Positions 1 through 14,600 of a stretch of 45,664 bases of DNA are shown here, in pieces. The stretch covers positions 1 through 45,664 of the forward strand of contig LVLI01000222.1 of NCBI GenBank assembly GCA_001687465.1. The letters run 5' to 3'. The position numbers and the translations under genes are program-made. Numbering within the stretch: position 1 is the first letter of the stretch; every line of letters begins with the position of its first letter. A model generated the notes under the pieces. The model was not told the DNA's origin and made no database searches. It was given only the letters and a program-made list of their open reading frames with translations. The stretch comes from Halocafeteria seosinensis. Lineage: Eukaryota; Sar; Bigyra; Bicosoecida.

Positions 1-19
1 CCATCAAGCAAGTCTTGTC

Positions 20-288
20 TTAGTGCCGTGGTAGCACCTGTATTGCTGTAACGACCCACTGAGCTAACACTGCTATAAAACCACCAAACATCAAATGCAC
101 CATAAATGGACCACGGAACACATCTACCGTCAATGTCTTCTCCTTGTCACACCGGCGCTGCCACACCGTGAACTGGGCTAGCTGGGCCTTCCTGTCTGAG
201 AGTTCAAAGAGATACAGTATGGAAAGGAATAACTGCTAATATCTCGCACCAAAATCCCTCTTTGCCTACAGTGTACATTGATACCCAT
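20..288 (-). CDS. Terminal exon of a small or partial membrane protein
   Basis: On the minus strand a 70-codon open stretch runs from 232 to the TAA at 20-22. It reads like protein: a hydrophobic start (LFLSILYLF), a charged middle (DRKAQ, RRCDKEKT), then one clear membrane segment (FMVHLMFGGFIAVLAQWVV) close to the C-terminus. The stop in this frame just upstream (TAG at about 236-238) sits where a TTAGCAG splice acceptor could lie, so an intron is likely. The simplest model is a first exon coding MGIN (288-277), a 44-nt intron (276-233) and this exon, giving 74 aa. The alternative is that this is the last exon of the neighbouring gene ending at 333, joined through a GTTAAC donor. I do not recognise the family. 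Confidence 0.45.
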
Positions 289-332
289 CGCTCCAACTAC
301 GTAGGTAGAGGGTATATTCGTATGAGCCAAAG

Positions 333-1068
333 TTAACCGCGCCGTGATCTCTTCGATCGCCCCAATTCAGAAGCGATCGATTCTTCATCTTCATTGGAAG
401 CATCTGAACGCCTTCCTGTAAGCATGCCGTGCCTGCTGGTTCCGCCACCACGCACTGTATCCTCCCTCAAAGTTGGGCCTTCTTCGTCTGAAGAGGAGCC
501 ACTCATGTCCTCATCTTCGTCCTCGCCAGCACCGGCCAGCGATTGGTATCTCTCCTGGGCAATCCCTGCCATGGCCAGAACCTGTCTCGCGACCTGTGAA
601 TTGTCCTCTTGCTGTTCCTCCCGCAAGGTATCCAGCAAAGGGGTCGGCCACCCGGACTGACCTGTTCGTTCGGTAAGACAGACACAATGGAGTACACACC
701 GAAGGTGACTAACTTGGATCCTGAACTACGTACTATCCAGTTGCAATGGAGTGCCCAATATGTCAAAGCCTCGCTCAGTTCGGACTGGTGTTGGCTTGAA
801 GAAACTCCTTCCTACGGGAACAGGGATATACGTGGGGCCTGAGAACGTAGGGAGCGCCGAAGTCAGATCTGTACCAAGCCCACAAACCAATTGTTCAGAA
901 CGCTTAGAGCTTCCTCTTACCTCGCGGGGCCTCCGTATATTCAGGAAATAGAGGCGAGCTTGATCCATCACTGGAATCATCATCTACGTTCATCACAGCC
1001 TCGGTGTCCATTGGGGAGGCACTAAGAGCCGTTCTTGACGATGCTACATCGGTACGAAGTCCCGACAT
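333..1068 (-). CDS. Acidic, serine-rich hypothetical protein, three exons
   Basis: Exons 1068-921, 868-734 and 661-333 join in phase to give 203 aa. The introns (52 nt, GTAAGA...TACAG; 72 nt, GTACGT...AACAG) have good ends, and the three pieces lie in different reading frames that only splicing connects. The start is the first ATG (MSGLRTDVASS). The protein is mostly disordered: Asp/Ser-rich near residues 20-40 (NVDDDSSDGSSS), a Pro/Gly stretch (FSGPTYIPVPVG), FDILGTP, a helical part (EEQQEDNSQVARQVLAMAGI), an acidic tract (GEDEDEDMSGSSSDEE) and a basic tail (RSKRSRRG) that could act in nuclear import. No domain is recognised. It is divergent from the phosphoglucomutase. If the membrane exon at 20-232 belongs to it, it would be a tail-anchored protein. 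Confidence 0.65.
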
Positions 1069-3438
<2,370 letters not shown>

Positions 3439-3672
3439 GTAGTCAATGATACTACTAATCGTGCCACTGAACAACACTATATCTATATTTAAATCTATGG
3501 ATAGTATTTTTTGGGATACCCGCCAAGGCAGCGTGTATTTTGAGCTCTTAAGGATAGTGCTTTACATAAGTTATCCTCTGGAAAACACAACCACAGCTAC
3601 TACCCACTGAGTATTCGGTATACCCTGAGTTGTATTCCGTCGCCTAGATGGTGGATACAGGACGTTAGCCTA
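3439..3672. other. Convergent intergenic gap
   Basis: Short AT-rich gap between the stop of phosphoglucomutase and the stop of the zinc-ribbon gene on the other strand. It presumably holds both 3' untranslated regions. I see no gene. Confidence 0.4.
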
Positions 3673-5119
3673 TCATTCGTAATTCCGTCGTAGATCACGC
3701 AACCTTGATAGAGTTTCCCCTAGTAGAGTGATATTGGATGTAGCAGTCTTGATATGATTCGCTTCCTCATGTGCTCCGAAGCTCGAGCTTTGATTGCGCA
3801 ATTCCATGCTTACTTGTGCAATACTGTAATCGATAGAGTCTAAAGTGGTTCGTCTCGTATGTTCCCATTGTCCAATATGCGTTTCAGAAGCAGCGCTGTG
3901 TACGGCGCCAATGCGAGGGGTGGATTGGACACCAGTGTCCCTTACGGCCTTGTTCGTATCACAAGTAGTCGGCCTCTGCTCTGGATTCCTACCCGTCGAA
4001 GTGCTAGTAACATTGCTTTCTCTTTCTAGTCCCATGGTTGACGGGTGGGTAGCCTCTGCATGCGCCGGTGGGATAGGTGGACGCATACCGCGGGCAAAAG
4101 TTGAGAGTTGTTCGTCAGACATTTCTCTCCAATTTGCGGGTGCGTCGCGCACAACAGTGTTCCCCAGAGATATTGACGAGGCACCGTGACAGTCAGAACT
4201 TGTAGCTGCACTCGCCTGTGACCTTTCGTTGCTAGGCGAATTTAGTGCATCGTGCCTCTCATCAGCCTCCATATGAGATGTAACTTCTCCCAAAGCCTCC
4301 TGCCATGGATTTGAACTCCGAGTGGGTTCATGTTGCCCAGACGTTCCTACCGTGCTTCTTGACACATAATTGTACAGCGATGGTGGCGGATTCTTAAACT
4401 CGTTCCCGTCAAGGACGATGCGAGCGAAGTAGCCCGGCCCCCGTTGCTCTGGGGCCTTCCAGTCTGGACAAATAACACAGGTCTTCCTCCCACGTTTTTC
4501 TAATATGGGTGAGCTACATCCTGGAACGTCACATGTTTCTGAAAGCATCCTATATCCCTGAAGTAACAGGGGGCCCATTTTTCGTGAGACTACGTTGCTT
4601 ATGTGCGACCGGAATTCGGCTTCCTCACTATCATTGTTGTCCAACTGGTTGTCAGCGTCATCATAGGCCCTCGACGACTCGTCGGATCCCTCAGACACTC
4701 CATTCAAGGCTGTCTGACGTTCAGCACTCTGTTCATGTCCACTTGCTTGTCGTTGGCCTTCACCCTCGTTTCCGTACTGAATGTAGCAGTTGCATCGTGT
4801 GCAAAACAGCCTGTCTTGACGATCCCTCAACAGTGGTACCTGAAACCGCATCTCACTAAATCGAAAGTAGTATTGCATGAATACAAAAGAATGATGTGCA
4901 TGGAACTTACAGAGTTTCCGCATTCCTCTACTGGACAGATGGTGCCAGTCATGGCCCAGCCCTCCAACATCATCCGGCTCATCTGTGTATTCAAATCGAG
5001 GTTGTTGTGGCTGTGTGCGTGCAGTTGCACCGTATCTCAAGGCGACTTACTCGTTTGATAGCTTCATCTGAGCTGACGCGCTGAATGTCGCCATTTTGTT
5101 GTGCATTGTCGGACGACAT
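3673..5119 (-). CDS. Tandem ZNRD2/SSSCA1-type zinc-ribbon protein
   Basis: Exons 5119-5051, 4982-4911 and 4839-3673 give 435 aa; the introns (68 and 71 nt) both start GTAAGT and end CAG, phase 0. The start is the ATG at 5119 (MSSDNAQQNGDIQR). Two copies of the autoantigen-p27 ribbon are visible. Copy one, residues about 24-72, is MSRMMLEGWAMTGTICP, then CGNS, then LFCTRCNCY, with four cysteines spread over exons 2 and 3. Copy two, about 132-175, is KMGPLLLQGYRMLSETC, then PGCSSPILEKRGRKTCVIC. The rest is long, polar and probably disordered, ending in a short coiled coil (TLLGETLSRLRDLRRNYE). Known members (human ZNRD2) are about 200 aa with one ribbon and bind tankyrase and centromere or microtubule-associated factors; a function here is not known. 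Stop-to-stop with phosphoglucomutase. Confidence 0.8.
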
Positions 5120-5658
5120 TCTCTTTTTAATCACTGGGTGTAGAGGAAGGAGTTTTCGTGTCAGTCACACAGCCGGAAGGATATTCACCAATATGTATGT
5201 TTCCAGGGGATGGGAAAAAAAAACGCTGATGATGAAGGCAGCAGCTGCGAAACAAGGACAATAGAAGACGACTCAATTTGTCAGCAAATCTGTGCATAAG
5301 CGCATTGCGCAAGTCGATTCCAGAGTCACCCAGAGCAGTCGCCATCCGGGCCCTCAGCCCGGACTGGAACTTGGGCAGTCAAGCTGCTGACGAGCCTGGA
5401 ATCTAACGTGTGTTGTCCAGGAGAGGAGTAATTCGGATCTGAGTACTGCTCGACAGAAAGCGAGTGGCGCTTTTTGCTATAGATCTCTGTGATACCATTA
5501 CGTGTGGACTCGTCTCGCGTATTGCTTTATCCCTGTTGGTAAACAAACGGACGTTAACGTTGCGACGTCCAACTTCCGTCACCCAGCTTGGTTCTCTGCA
5601 CGCAGCTTTCAAGTTGGGCTGTAGTAGACGTCCACACTAATGCTGTAGTGGAGTTACA
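5120..5658. promoter_or_regulatory. Divergent promoter between zinc-ribbon and giant ankyrin genes
   Basis: 539 bp between two divergent start codons (5119 minus, 5659 plus). It includes a nine-A run at 5215-5223. Two short minus-strand open frames (5127-5345 and 5403-5612) are present; the first ends 8 bp from the downstream start and they show no recognisable domain, so I treat them as upstream leader sequence rather than a gene. Confidence 0.4.
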
Positions 5659-8600
5659 ATGGAATCAAAAGAGGACGCTGAGAGTACCTCGGCGCATGCG
5701 GATACCCAAACTGCGAACGAGCAGCAGGACAAGGACGCACTGGGAACCGACCAGCGAGGCAAGACAGAAGAAGGAAATAAAGAGGACGATACTCCTCCAT
5801 CCATGACCAAACTTTCCGAGGAAGAGTTTCTGAAAAGTCTAACTGAAGATGTGCGTTCGCAGGCGGAAAAGCAAGCTTCCAAAAATATCAAGATGTCGGA
5901 AAAAGAGAAGAAACAGAAATACCGCTCGTTGGCTTCACAGTTCAAAGCGAGGGAACCACTAGAGCTCGCCAAGGCAGCGCTGGAAGTCGATGCTGATGAT
6001 GACTTCTTCCGAAATGGTGGTGGGGCAGGACAGTACTTGAAGCTACTATTACACAAGGATGACGACGTAGTACAAGCAGCCTTGACGGGTCTACTACGAC
6101 AGCTGGCACACAGTGAGGAAGAGAAGCAGACAATAGCTTTCAACGATGGACTAGAAGGTACTAGTTTGGCGCTGCAGATATGCAACGTTGTTGACGCAGT
6201 CGCTATTCTCAGAGCTGCAGAAGAAGGTACAAAATGGAACGGCACAGAAATCTTTGTACGACACTTTTTCAGTCCGCGTCCGTTTATCGCCATTCTTGCA
6301 CTACGTTGCTATCGAATAATTCTAAACTCGGTAGTTACTGGACTACCCGTGTATTCGAGTATACGGTGGAAATGGCTCTCAGTTTTGTTGACAGCTGGTG
6401 ATCCCATCACGAAATTGCTTCAGGTGGTAGCTGCTGGCGTTGCTTCGGAGAAATCGGCTGCTTGGAATGCCTGGGCTTCTCAAACGTGGCAACATGCATC
6501 CAAGAATGAACCGCTTTCTCCTATGTCATTCCCTGCCAAGGAACTGAAACAAATGGAGTGCCCTTGTGTTGTTCCTATGTCCCCGGAGGCTGTAATGGAA
6601 GCCACAAAATGCATATATCTTAGCGTAACGGAAGTTTTCTCTCCCCTTCGGCGACCAAGGGAGGCCTCGCTTCCTGTTGACCATTCAAACTGCACAATCG
6701 AAGAATTGATCCCGCCCTCCATGGTTCCCCAAGACCTCAACAACTCGGACATGGAGACGGCGGTTATCAACGCTCTGAACGCAGAGAGTGGAAGTAACGA
6801 CGACGTTGCACCGTTTACTAAAGCCTCTGAAGAGACTGCCAGCCAGTTAACGACCGATCAAATCAGGAGGCATCAGCTTCGAGCAGACAGGTCCGAGTAC
6901 CTTGGCTCTAGTAAAAACGTCTATGGAACAACATATGTGGGGCCAGGTGTGGATGATAGGCGGATTCCTTCTTCTATATTTACAGATCTAGTTCCGTGGC
7001 ATCCGCTTCGGATGGCTATGAGGAAAACTTTGTCTCAAAATATCCGCGTCAACTTGAACACAGGCTCCCTGCAGCGAAATGGGATAATTGCCAATACAAA
7101 GTACTATGGTGGTACCGCCAGTAGTGTTGCACAGGCTTTCAGTACCTGGTGCTTCAGAGGAATGGACTTGCTCACGATGCTTTCACGGTATCGAATTCTC
7201 CCACCTCTTCACGGGATTGCTGCGCTATCGACATCGAAAGACTACTCTTGGTGTTTGAATGAATCAACCGAGGCATACACTGAATCACGAGGAGCTCATC
7301 CTCTTCTACCTGTCGCTAATTCCAAGTCCTCTAACGCTTTGAAAGAACTATCCTCCACGAAAACAGCCTCATTTCTCGAGAACGTCGCAGTGATCGAGCA
7401 TAGGCGTTGCGTAAATATCGAGACTGTCACCCAATGCCTTGGCTGGAGAATCTTAGATTGTCTCAGTCTACATGAAGATAACCGACCTCCTCTGTACGAT
7501 GCTGGAGTCTGGTGTATGGTGTCTTCTTCGATTGAACGAGTTAAGGAGCATCTTTTGCGGGTGTGCGTGGAACTGCAACGGGTATATATTGCTGAGCAAC
7601 TCCAGGAGGTAGATAATACTGCTGAGCGAGAATCTGAACATGATGGAGGAATACAAAGTCCCGTCCAGGGTCTAGTTCCGGAAGATTCAGAACGATCCCT
7701 ACTGAACAATGCTATTGAAGTCCTCACGAGGCAAAAGTTGGGTTCAGTTGATTTAGAAGTGGAATTATCAAGTATCATGCAGTCGGTCCCGAAGAAACCT
7801 CGATTCTCTAGGGCTTGGAAATTGATTGAAGTATTGATTTCGGGTATAGTTTCAATGCTGGAAACGTCATACCACCTTTGCCAATTTTGCTCCCCGAGCT
7901 CTTTACTTTCCGTGATTCAATCGACTCAGCCAGCAGAGCGTTCTCCTGTGGAGGCCATAGAGTCGGCTGTATGGGATGACTCTGTTAAGACAGAAACACC
8001 GGAGGAAGAGCGGACCTCTAGTGCTGGCAGTGGAAAAAAGGGAAAAAGTCGCAACTCTTCTTCCAAAAAAAACAAACGGAGGGAATCTGTATCAGGTCTT
8101 GGCGAGGAAACTGCCAGCGTCGCTGTCGCGGCGGCATCCAACCACAGTAAATATTGGGATTTTCTGCTCTCCCGCCCTCCTTGCGAAGCCCAAGATCTAG
8201 AGAACTCTTTCATCAAATTGGTGTGCAGTATCGTTGGAGTACCCTTTCACTATCTGTTTGACGATCTTATCAGTGTATCTCTAGGTACTTTGCGCGGAAT
8301 ATTTTTGCCCTTGGAAGATGAAGCATCGGCTGAATCACGCCGTGTCGTGGCAGCTGGCGAATGCAAAGTCTTGAGTGGTCTCCTTCGCTTACTCCGTAAT
8401 CCTCAAGTTGGTAACACTCTACGTGACCAAGCCGAATGCACGTTTTATAGTCTTATTCTCGATAAAGAGCGAACGGGGACATCGGAACAGCATCCGACGG
8501 TCCCTCCTTATCGCTTTCCGAGGGAGTTGTGGAAACAAAGTAAGACTAGAACGCATGTCGACGTTTACAATAAGTTGCTTCAGTTTTTCCCCCAAGACTG

Positions 8601-11600
8601 CACGGAAGAGGGAGGCCAAAGCTTTGGAGAAACCTTAGGAGACTGTATTTTGTACGAGGACCTCAAGCGCTATACCCAATCGAAGGATTACAATACCTGC
8701 ACGTGCCTGTTAAATCACGTGGCAGATACGTATCAGTGGTGCCAAACGGAGAACTCAGATACTTGGCTTAGTCTCCGCGAGCTGATCAGCGTTTTATGCT
8801 TGTGGCAAGAGGAACCCGTGTATGAATTCTTTGGAGGCGGGTTTGAACGGTACAGGAAAACCGGACTGTTGTCGGAATCCATGGTGGATGGAGAGGAGCA
8901 GAGACAACTCGGGGCGAAAATGTGCTCGCTCCTGAAAGAAGTATCTGGAGAACTCGGTAGTGAACAAGGGTGGGACGATCAGGCGGAAGAGGATCCTCTA
9001 ATGCAGTGGAGCATGCTGCTCCCGGGTTCAGAGAATTTGCTGGCTTCCTTGTCTCTTGCGGGGACTGCCGAGGAATTTGGATCCGAGAATGTGGATTCTA
9101 AAGAAATTTATCTGAATAATGTAGGCAGTCTTGTTTCACTATTAAATGGTGTTGCTTGCTGCCAGAAGTCGGGTGCTGTGTACAATCCATTGGCTGTTTG
9201 GGGTTGTTTCATTATGGGCTCTGGTTTGACGGACTCTAGCGATCTTATATCCTCGTTTCAAGAAGCTCCTGAGGAGAATCATGACCTCTTTTTATCCGTA
9301 GACAGCGAGGAGATTAGCTTATATTCCTACCATTGCTGGCATACGTTGTACGCGGAACTGTCGGACTGTCACAACTACGTTACGACTTCTAATTATGTAT
9401 CAGAGAGAGTCGTTACCCCAGCAATGTCTCTTACTACTACCACCATGGAAAAAGGGAAAAAGGGAAAAGAACCCAAAAGCCAGGGAAAAAAGGGAAAGTC
9501 AGAAAAGTCTCTATCCATACTTGAGGAACTTTCTGGGCTATCTCGAATGTTTCAGAAAGAGCATTTCAACGAGGGTTCCAAATATGATAGTCTACACCGG
9601 ATCACGAGGCTAATCGACCGAATTTCTGCTCCCGTGGAGAAATCTCCTCAGACGAATGTGCCGCCTGAGTTTCTAACTGGCTCGCATGTAAGTGGCCTCG
9701 TTGGTAGATATGGAATTGCGGGCTTACTATGTCAAGCCCCCATTAAATATGCTAAACACTGTATGAAACATGATAATAAAGAAGAGACTCAGCTCGAAAG
9801 ACTTACTGTTTATTCTCTGAGGACGTTACGCAAAGTTCTCCTGACCTCTCCAATAGAGCCAGCCGTACTTGGATCTTTGGGTGCCTCCGTTGTGGATTGT
9901 TTAGTAGTGCTCGCCGCACCACCAGGGGGGATTGATCGGGGCTCTGGAGAAAATGCGCCGGACCTTCTGTGGAGCCCCGCATGTCCGAAGAATATCCGTC
10001 CAGTAGAGATTTCTCTTGAGGACCTCATTGTGGGAGGTTTTTCTTCCCGTAATGGCGACGAAGGGAGTGCCTTATGTACAGATATCCGCACACAGGCTAT
10101 GGAAACTCTAGCTTGTATCTGTCATGCTGAGAATTTGTGGCGTTACCAGTTGCCGCAACAAATAACTGTCTTCGGAGACCACGGGACGGTAGGTTGGGAA
10201 ACCCTTTGGTCTGAACTTCCGGTGAGCAATGGAGAGGACACGACCAAAGCAGATAAGAAAGGCTCCAAGAAGGGAGAGAAGAACAGCAAAGGGGACGATA
10301 CCAGCTTCAAGCGTGAAGGTTTCTCATGGTCACCTGGTCACAGAGCTGGAATGCATGTTGCGAAGCACTTGCTATATCTTCTTGCTGTGTATTCAAACAC
10401 TGAAACACTACGAACTATGGGGTGCGAGTGGTCGGACACTTTGCTCACTACATTGAGTGCAATGTTGCAAGTACGCGGTTGCCGCGCAGCGAGCCTGAAC
10501 TGGCTTACATCAGCCTTGGGTCGGCCTTGGCTCAACCAAGTAGCAACAATCTGTGAAGAAGCCACCAACTTGGCACTGGATTTGTTCCCCTCGGTAGAGC
10601 AGAACGATGAGGGGTCATTAAAATGGAGCTCGCGATTGATCAAGCTGGCGGGTGGTTTCTCATCGCTTGAGCAAACAGAAACAGAGGAAGAGTTGTTGAG
10701 GGAAGCACTCAACAAGGCACAGTATTGGAGAGAGGGAGTAAGACAACTTGTTGAAAACACATGCGATACGTTGCTCCCTTCGCAGTTGTCTGACTTTGTG
10801 CCTTCCGGAGTGCACCCTTTACAGAGTTTTGATTATCCGTCCTTTGACTTAGATGTGTCAACCACACCGCTTGCTCCAGCTGAACTCTCGATGGCTGTAC
10901 GGGGTTTAGTAGGAGCAAGCCCGGCTCCAACCAAGAAAGGAGACGAAAAGAAGAAACCCCACTCATCTGACGAGGATAGCAGTGTTCCTGAAATCCCTGA
11001 ACAGCAACTTGCGAGTTATTTGGGTCTGAATTTCCGCTCGTGGTTCGGAGCCGATAGCCAGCATCTATCTTCTACTCCTCAAAGAGACTTGTGGTGGGTT
11101 TTTGGAGAGAGTGCTGACGCATTCGACACCGATATGTGGAAGTCTTCATACGAGAAGATCAAAGGATTAATCAATCTAGACATTGAATCGAAGCGCCAGG
11201 GTTGTTTATCTCCCGCTGTTTCTAGTGGCGGAGGAAGCACTAAGCAAAACAAGGGTAGGAAGGGTTGTCAAAGTGGTATCCAGGAAGAAGCGGTTCCATC
11301 AGAGAAGGATGGATGTACCAAACTGTTCGAAGATGTTGTAACGGATGTTTGTGACTCACTTCTAATCTTCCAGTTTCTTCTGCGAATACTAGACGCTACA
11401 ACTTCTCCGTCATCACTCGAGCGTTATATACATCAAGAATATAGCCAATTGAAACAGGATAAGAATGATGAAGTGAGTGCCTTCATCGCTGATGTGGGTA
11501 AGAGGGGAAGTGATATAGACCAGTTTTGGCGTGAGTGCTTCGCTGAACATCCTAGTCTTCCAGACCTGGTCCCCGACTCCATATTTTCGATGTTTGCGGA

Positions 11601-14600
11601 AGGGTCTAGTGGTAAGACTGGATCAAAAGAGAAGAAAAAAGCTTCCCCCCGTTCGAAAGATAAAGATACCAAAGGGGACACCTCTAGCAAGACGGAGTCG
11701 GAGAAGACTTTCCTGTTTGCCAAAGCTCCTTCGTGGAGAAGTTTTAGTCCTTTGGCGTTTCCAAAGATAGTTTCTAGCCCGTTAAATAAGAGCTTTATGC
11801 ATGAGGCGTTACGGTGTGTAGCCGTGCCTGGAGAACATGAGCTGCGGAAGGAATCGTGGAGTCAGGATCATTTACGATTGCCGAGATCGTGCTGCCAAGA
11901 ACGAGAACATCCCAGTGAAGGTCATCGACCACCTTTAGAAGAATTTCTGCTGAAGAGAGATATTCCTGTCATATCATTTGCGCGGTTACTTGAAGCATCA
12001 CGCTGCTCGATATATGGTGATCTAATCCGTACTCTATTCTATGCTCCATTGACGGAAATTTCGTCCTCACAATTGGTCCCATTGTCTGCTACTCCCTCTA
12101 GATCCGAGGACAATGATATGCGATTATATACCTATCCCCTCCGACAAAAATTCAAGTGCGCTGCTTCGATAGTGCGCGGATGCACAACTGACAACGAGGA
12201 GCGCCTGTCGCAACAGAGTATGCTTACAAACATGTTCTGCGCTGAAGCACTCCGAAGCGGAAGCCTGCAGAATATCCTGAGCTGGCTCGACGACTTTGTT
12301 AAGGCTTCGCAGGAAAGCGACAATGGTACTTCCTTAATGCCTTGTGAACTAGAAGAATTATATAGAATTTTGAACTACGTTATTCGGAGACCCCTCTTCA
12401 TTTCCGAAGATACCGTCATGAAGCAGTCCTGGATCGCTCATTGGTCACTATTGCTACGCGGAAAGCACCCTTGCCACCGTTATATCCATACCTCGTTTGG
12501 TGAGTCTACGACGAACTTGGAGATCCCATGTCTGCCTTTGCTACACTTAGTTTCCTCTCTCTGCACCAATCGACCTTGCGAATGGATTTTAGGAGACTCT
12601 TTCCTACATAAAGGACAGCTAGTGTACCGACAAGGGGTATCCACATTGGAAAAGCAATTTCAAGTCGGTTTGAGCAATGAGTGTTCGTCGGACACTCCAG
12701 ATAGCTCCGCTCCCGAAATCAACCCTTTCTCTCTAGATCTTGATTGCCAGGATGATGCTGGAAAAACTCCGGCCATGGTTAGCTTCATATACGGGCACAC
12801 TGTACGTGCGTTCTCGTTTCTTTGCGCCGGTTGCAATCCCAATGCGCAATGCGAGTCCGGAGACTCGTTATTAAAGTACGCCCTGTGTTCTCCTTCGCGT
12901 TCAGCTGTAGAGGAGCTTGTTTCGCAGATGGAGCTCGCAGGACGATTCCTATGCTCGCCATTTCCCACATCCAGTATTTTTGACGTGCCAAGGACGTTCC
13001 CCTTGATGAATGCTTTTACAGAGGAAGATAGTGTACTACAATGGGATCCTGACAAAGCCGATGGAACAATGGAGGAAATAGGGACGAGGCTAATCGAAGC
13101 TGGAGAGCAATCACTGCTATCTTTCGCTGTTTTGCTGGCATATGGTGCCTCGCCGACCTTGCAAGATGCTAGAGGCAATCACTGTCTACATTGGCTGGCA
13201 GCTCATTGCTCTTTGTTGTGTAATTGGAAGTCTGTTAATGTTATCCTGAGTCCTCGTTTGGATGCGGAATGTCGGAAAAATATGACAGAGATCGTTATTG
13301 AAATGTGGGGAAAAGACAGTGTGGATAAAGTGAATTTTCTCGGTGAAACTCCCTTGCACTGCGCACTTGCTCAAGGTAACGTGAGTATGGCACGACGACT
13401 GCTTGACCTTGGTGCGCATCCCAACGTAGTAGATGACCACGGTAACCTGCCCCTACATTACGCGGCCTTGGGGAGAGATCAAGAGAGTCCATTAGGTGAA
13501 CAAAGCGCAGGGATACTCGACGTTTTGACTAGGTTACTGAACGACGGTAATAACACTGCAATACAAATAGGGAGGAATGGCGAAACTGCGCAAGCGGCGT
13601 CCGAGAAGTCTCTCGAAGGAAAGATCGGTGATACCATGAAACGCCATAGCTATCCTACTTCCCTCCACGAGCTGAAACGAGAGTGTAGAGAATTGCTTTG
13701 GTACGACAACGACTGCGGTGTGGCCCCCATGCAGATCTTAGCTGGATTAGGCATTGCTGGGCACCAATTTCACAGATTGGGGCTACGCTTAGACTCTCAA
13801 AGAACTGTCTCCATTCCTGACATTCCCTACAAGATTGGAGCCGCCTCTGTGTCTGAAAAATGCAAAATGACGAGCTCGGTAATGTCACGGTGTTCAAGCG
13901 CATGGAGCACTGCCAGTGGTTGGTCTTGCTGTCCTATCCCTATTCCTATTAATACAGGTAGCTTGCAACAGGGTTGCCAGTCCTATTCGCTGTCAGTTTT
14001 TAAACATTTAGGTTGCAGCACTATTGGGGATACTGTTCGAAACACCTACACAATAACTGTTGCGGCAGAATCCTTAAGAAGGCAGGTTGCGTTGGCATAT
14101 GCTCTGTCTAGTTACTCCCTCGCTTCCGGTAAACTAGTTCATGCTTGCATTTCTTCTTGGTGTGACATAAACCATTACACATCGAATGGTGAGTCTGTTC
14201 AGGAAGTAGAGGAAACCATAACAGAGAGTAAAAACCCTTACGTGACGGAGAAAGTCCTTCTGCATAGCACTAAACGGAATGACCAAAGGGCGGACGAAGG
14301 AGGACTCGCCGCTAGAATCAGACCGGTGTATCCCCACTGTGATAATGAAGCGCTCTCGTACCATCAACGGCTCCTTCGGAAGGCCGACCACTTACTCGAA
14401 AGGGTCGCTGAGTGGACCGGCTCTACGGATGCGCTCGAAGCAATATCGATGTGGAAACGTTCTAAACGGCTAACGCTCGACATCATATTACAGCATTCAA
14501 AAAATGATCTATTGGCCAAATTCTTCTCATATGTGGTCGACGCGCCGACAACTGATGGAGGCTTTAACAGGATTTGTTTGCTACCACTTTCAGTTGGTAT

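Noticed and set aside
5127-5345. 72-aa minus-strand frame just upstream of the zinc-ribbon gene
   Set aside because: Ends 8 bp before the next start in the same direction, has no recognised domain, and can be explained as leader of that gene.
12660-13178. 172-aa antisense open frame inside the ankyrin gene
   Set aside because: It lies wholly inside a much longer coding frame, has no domain, and its Ser/Cys-rich composition is a mirror of the sense codons. The same applies to 5637-6293, 7296-7778 and similar frames.
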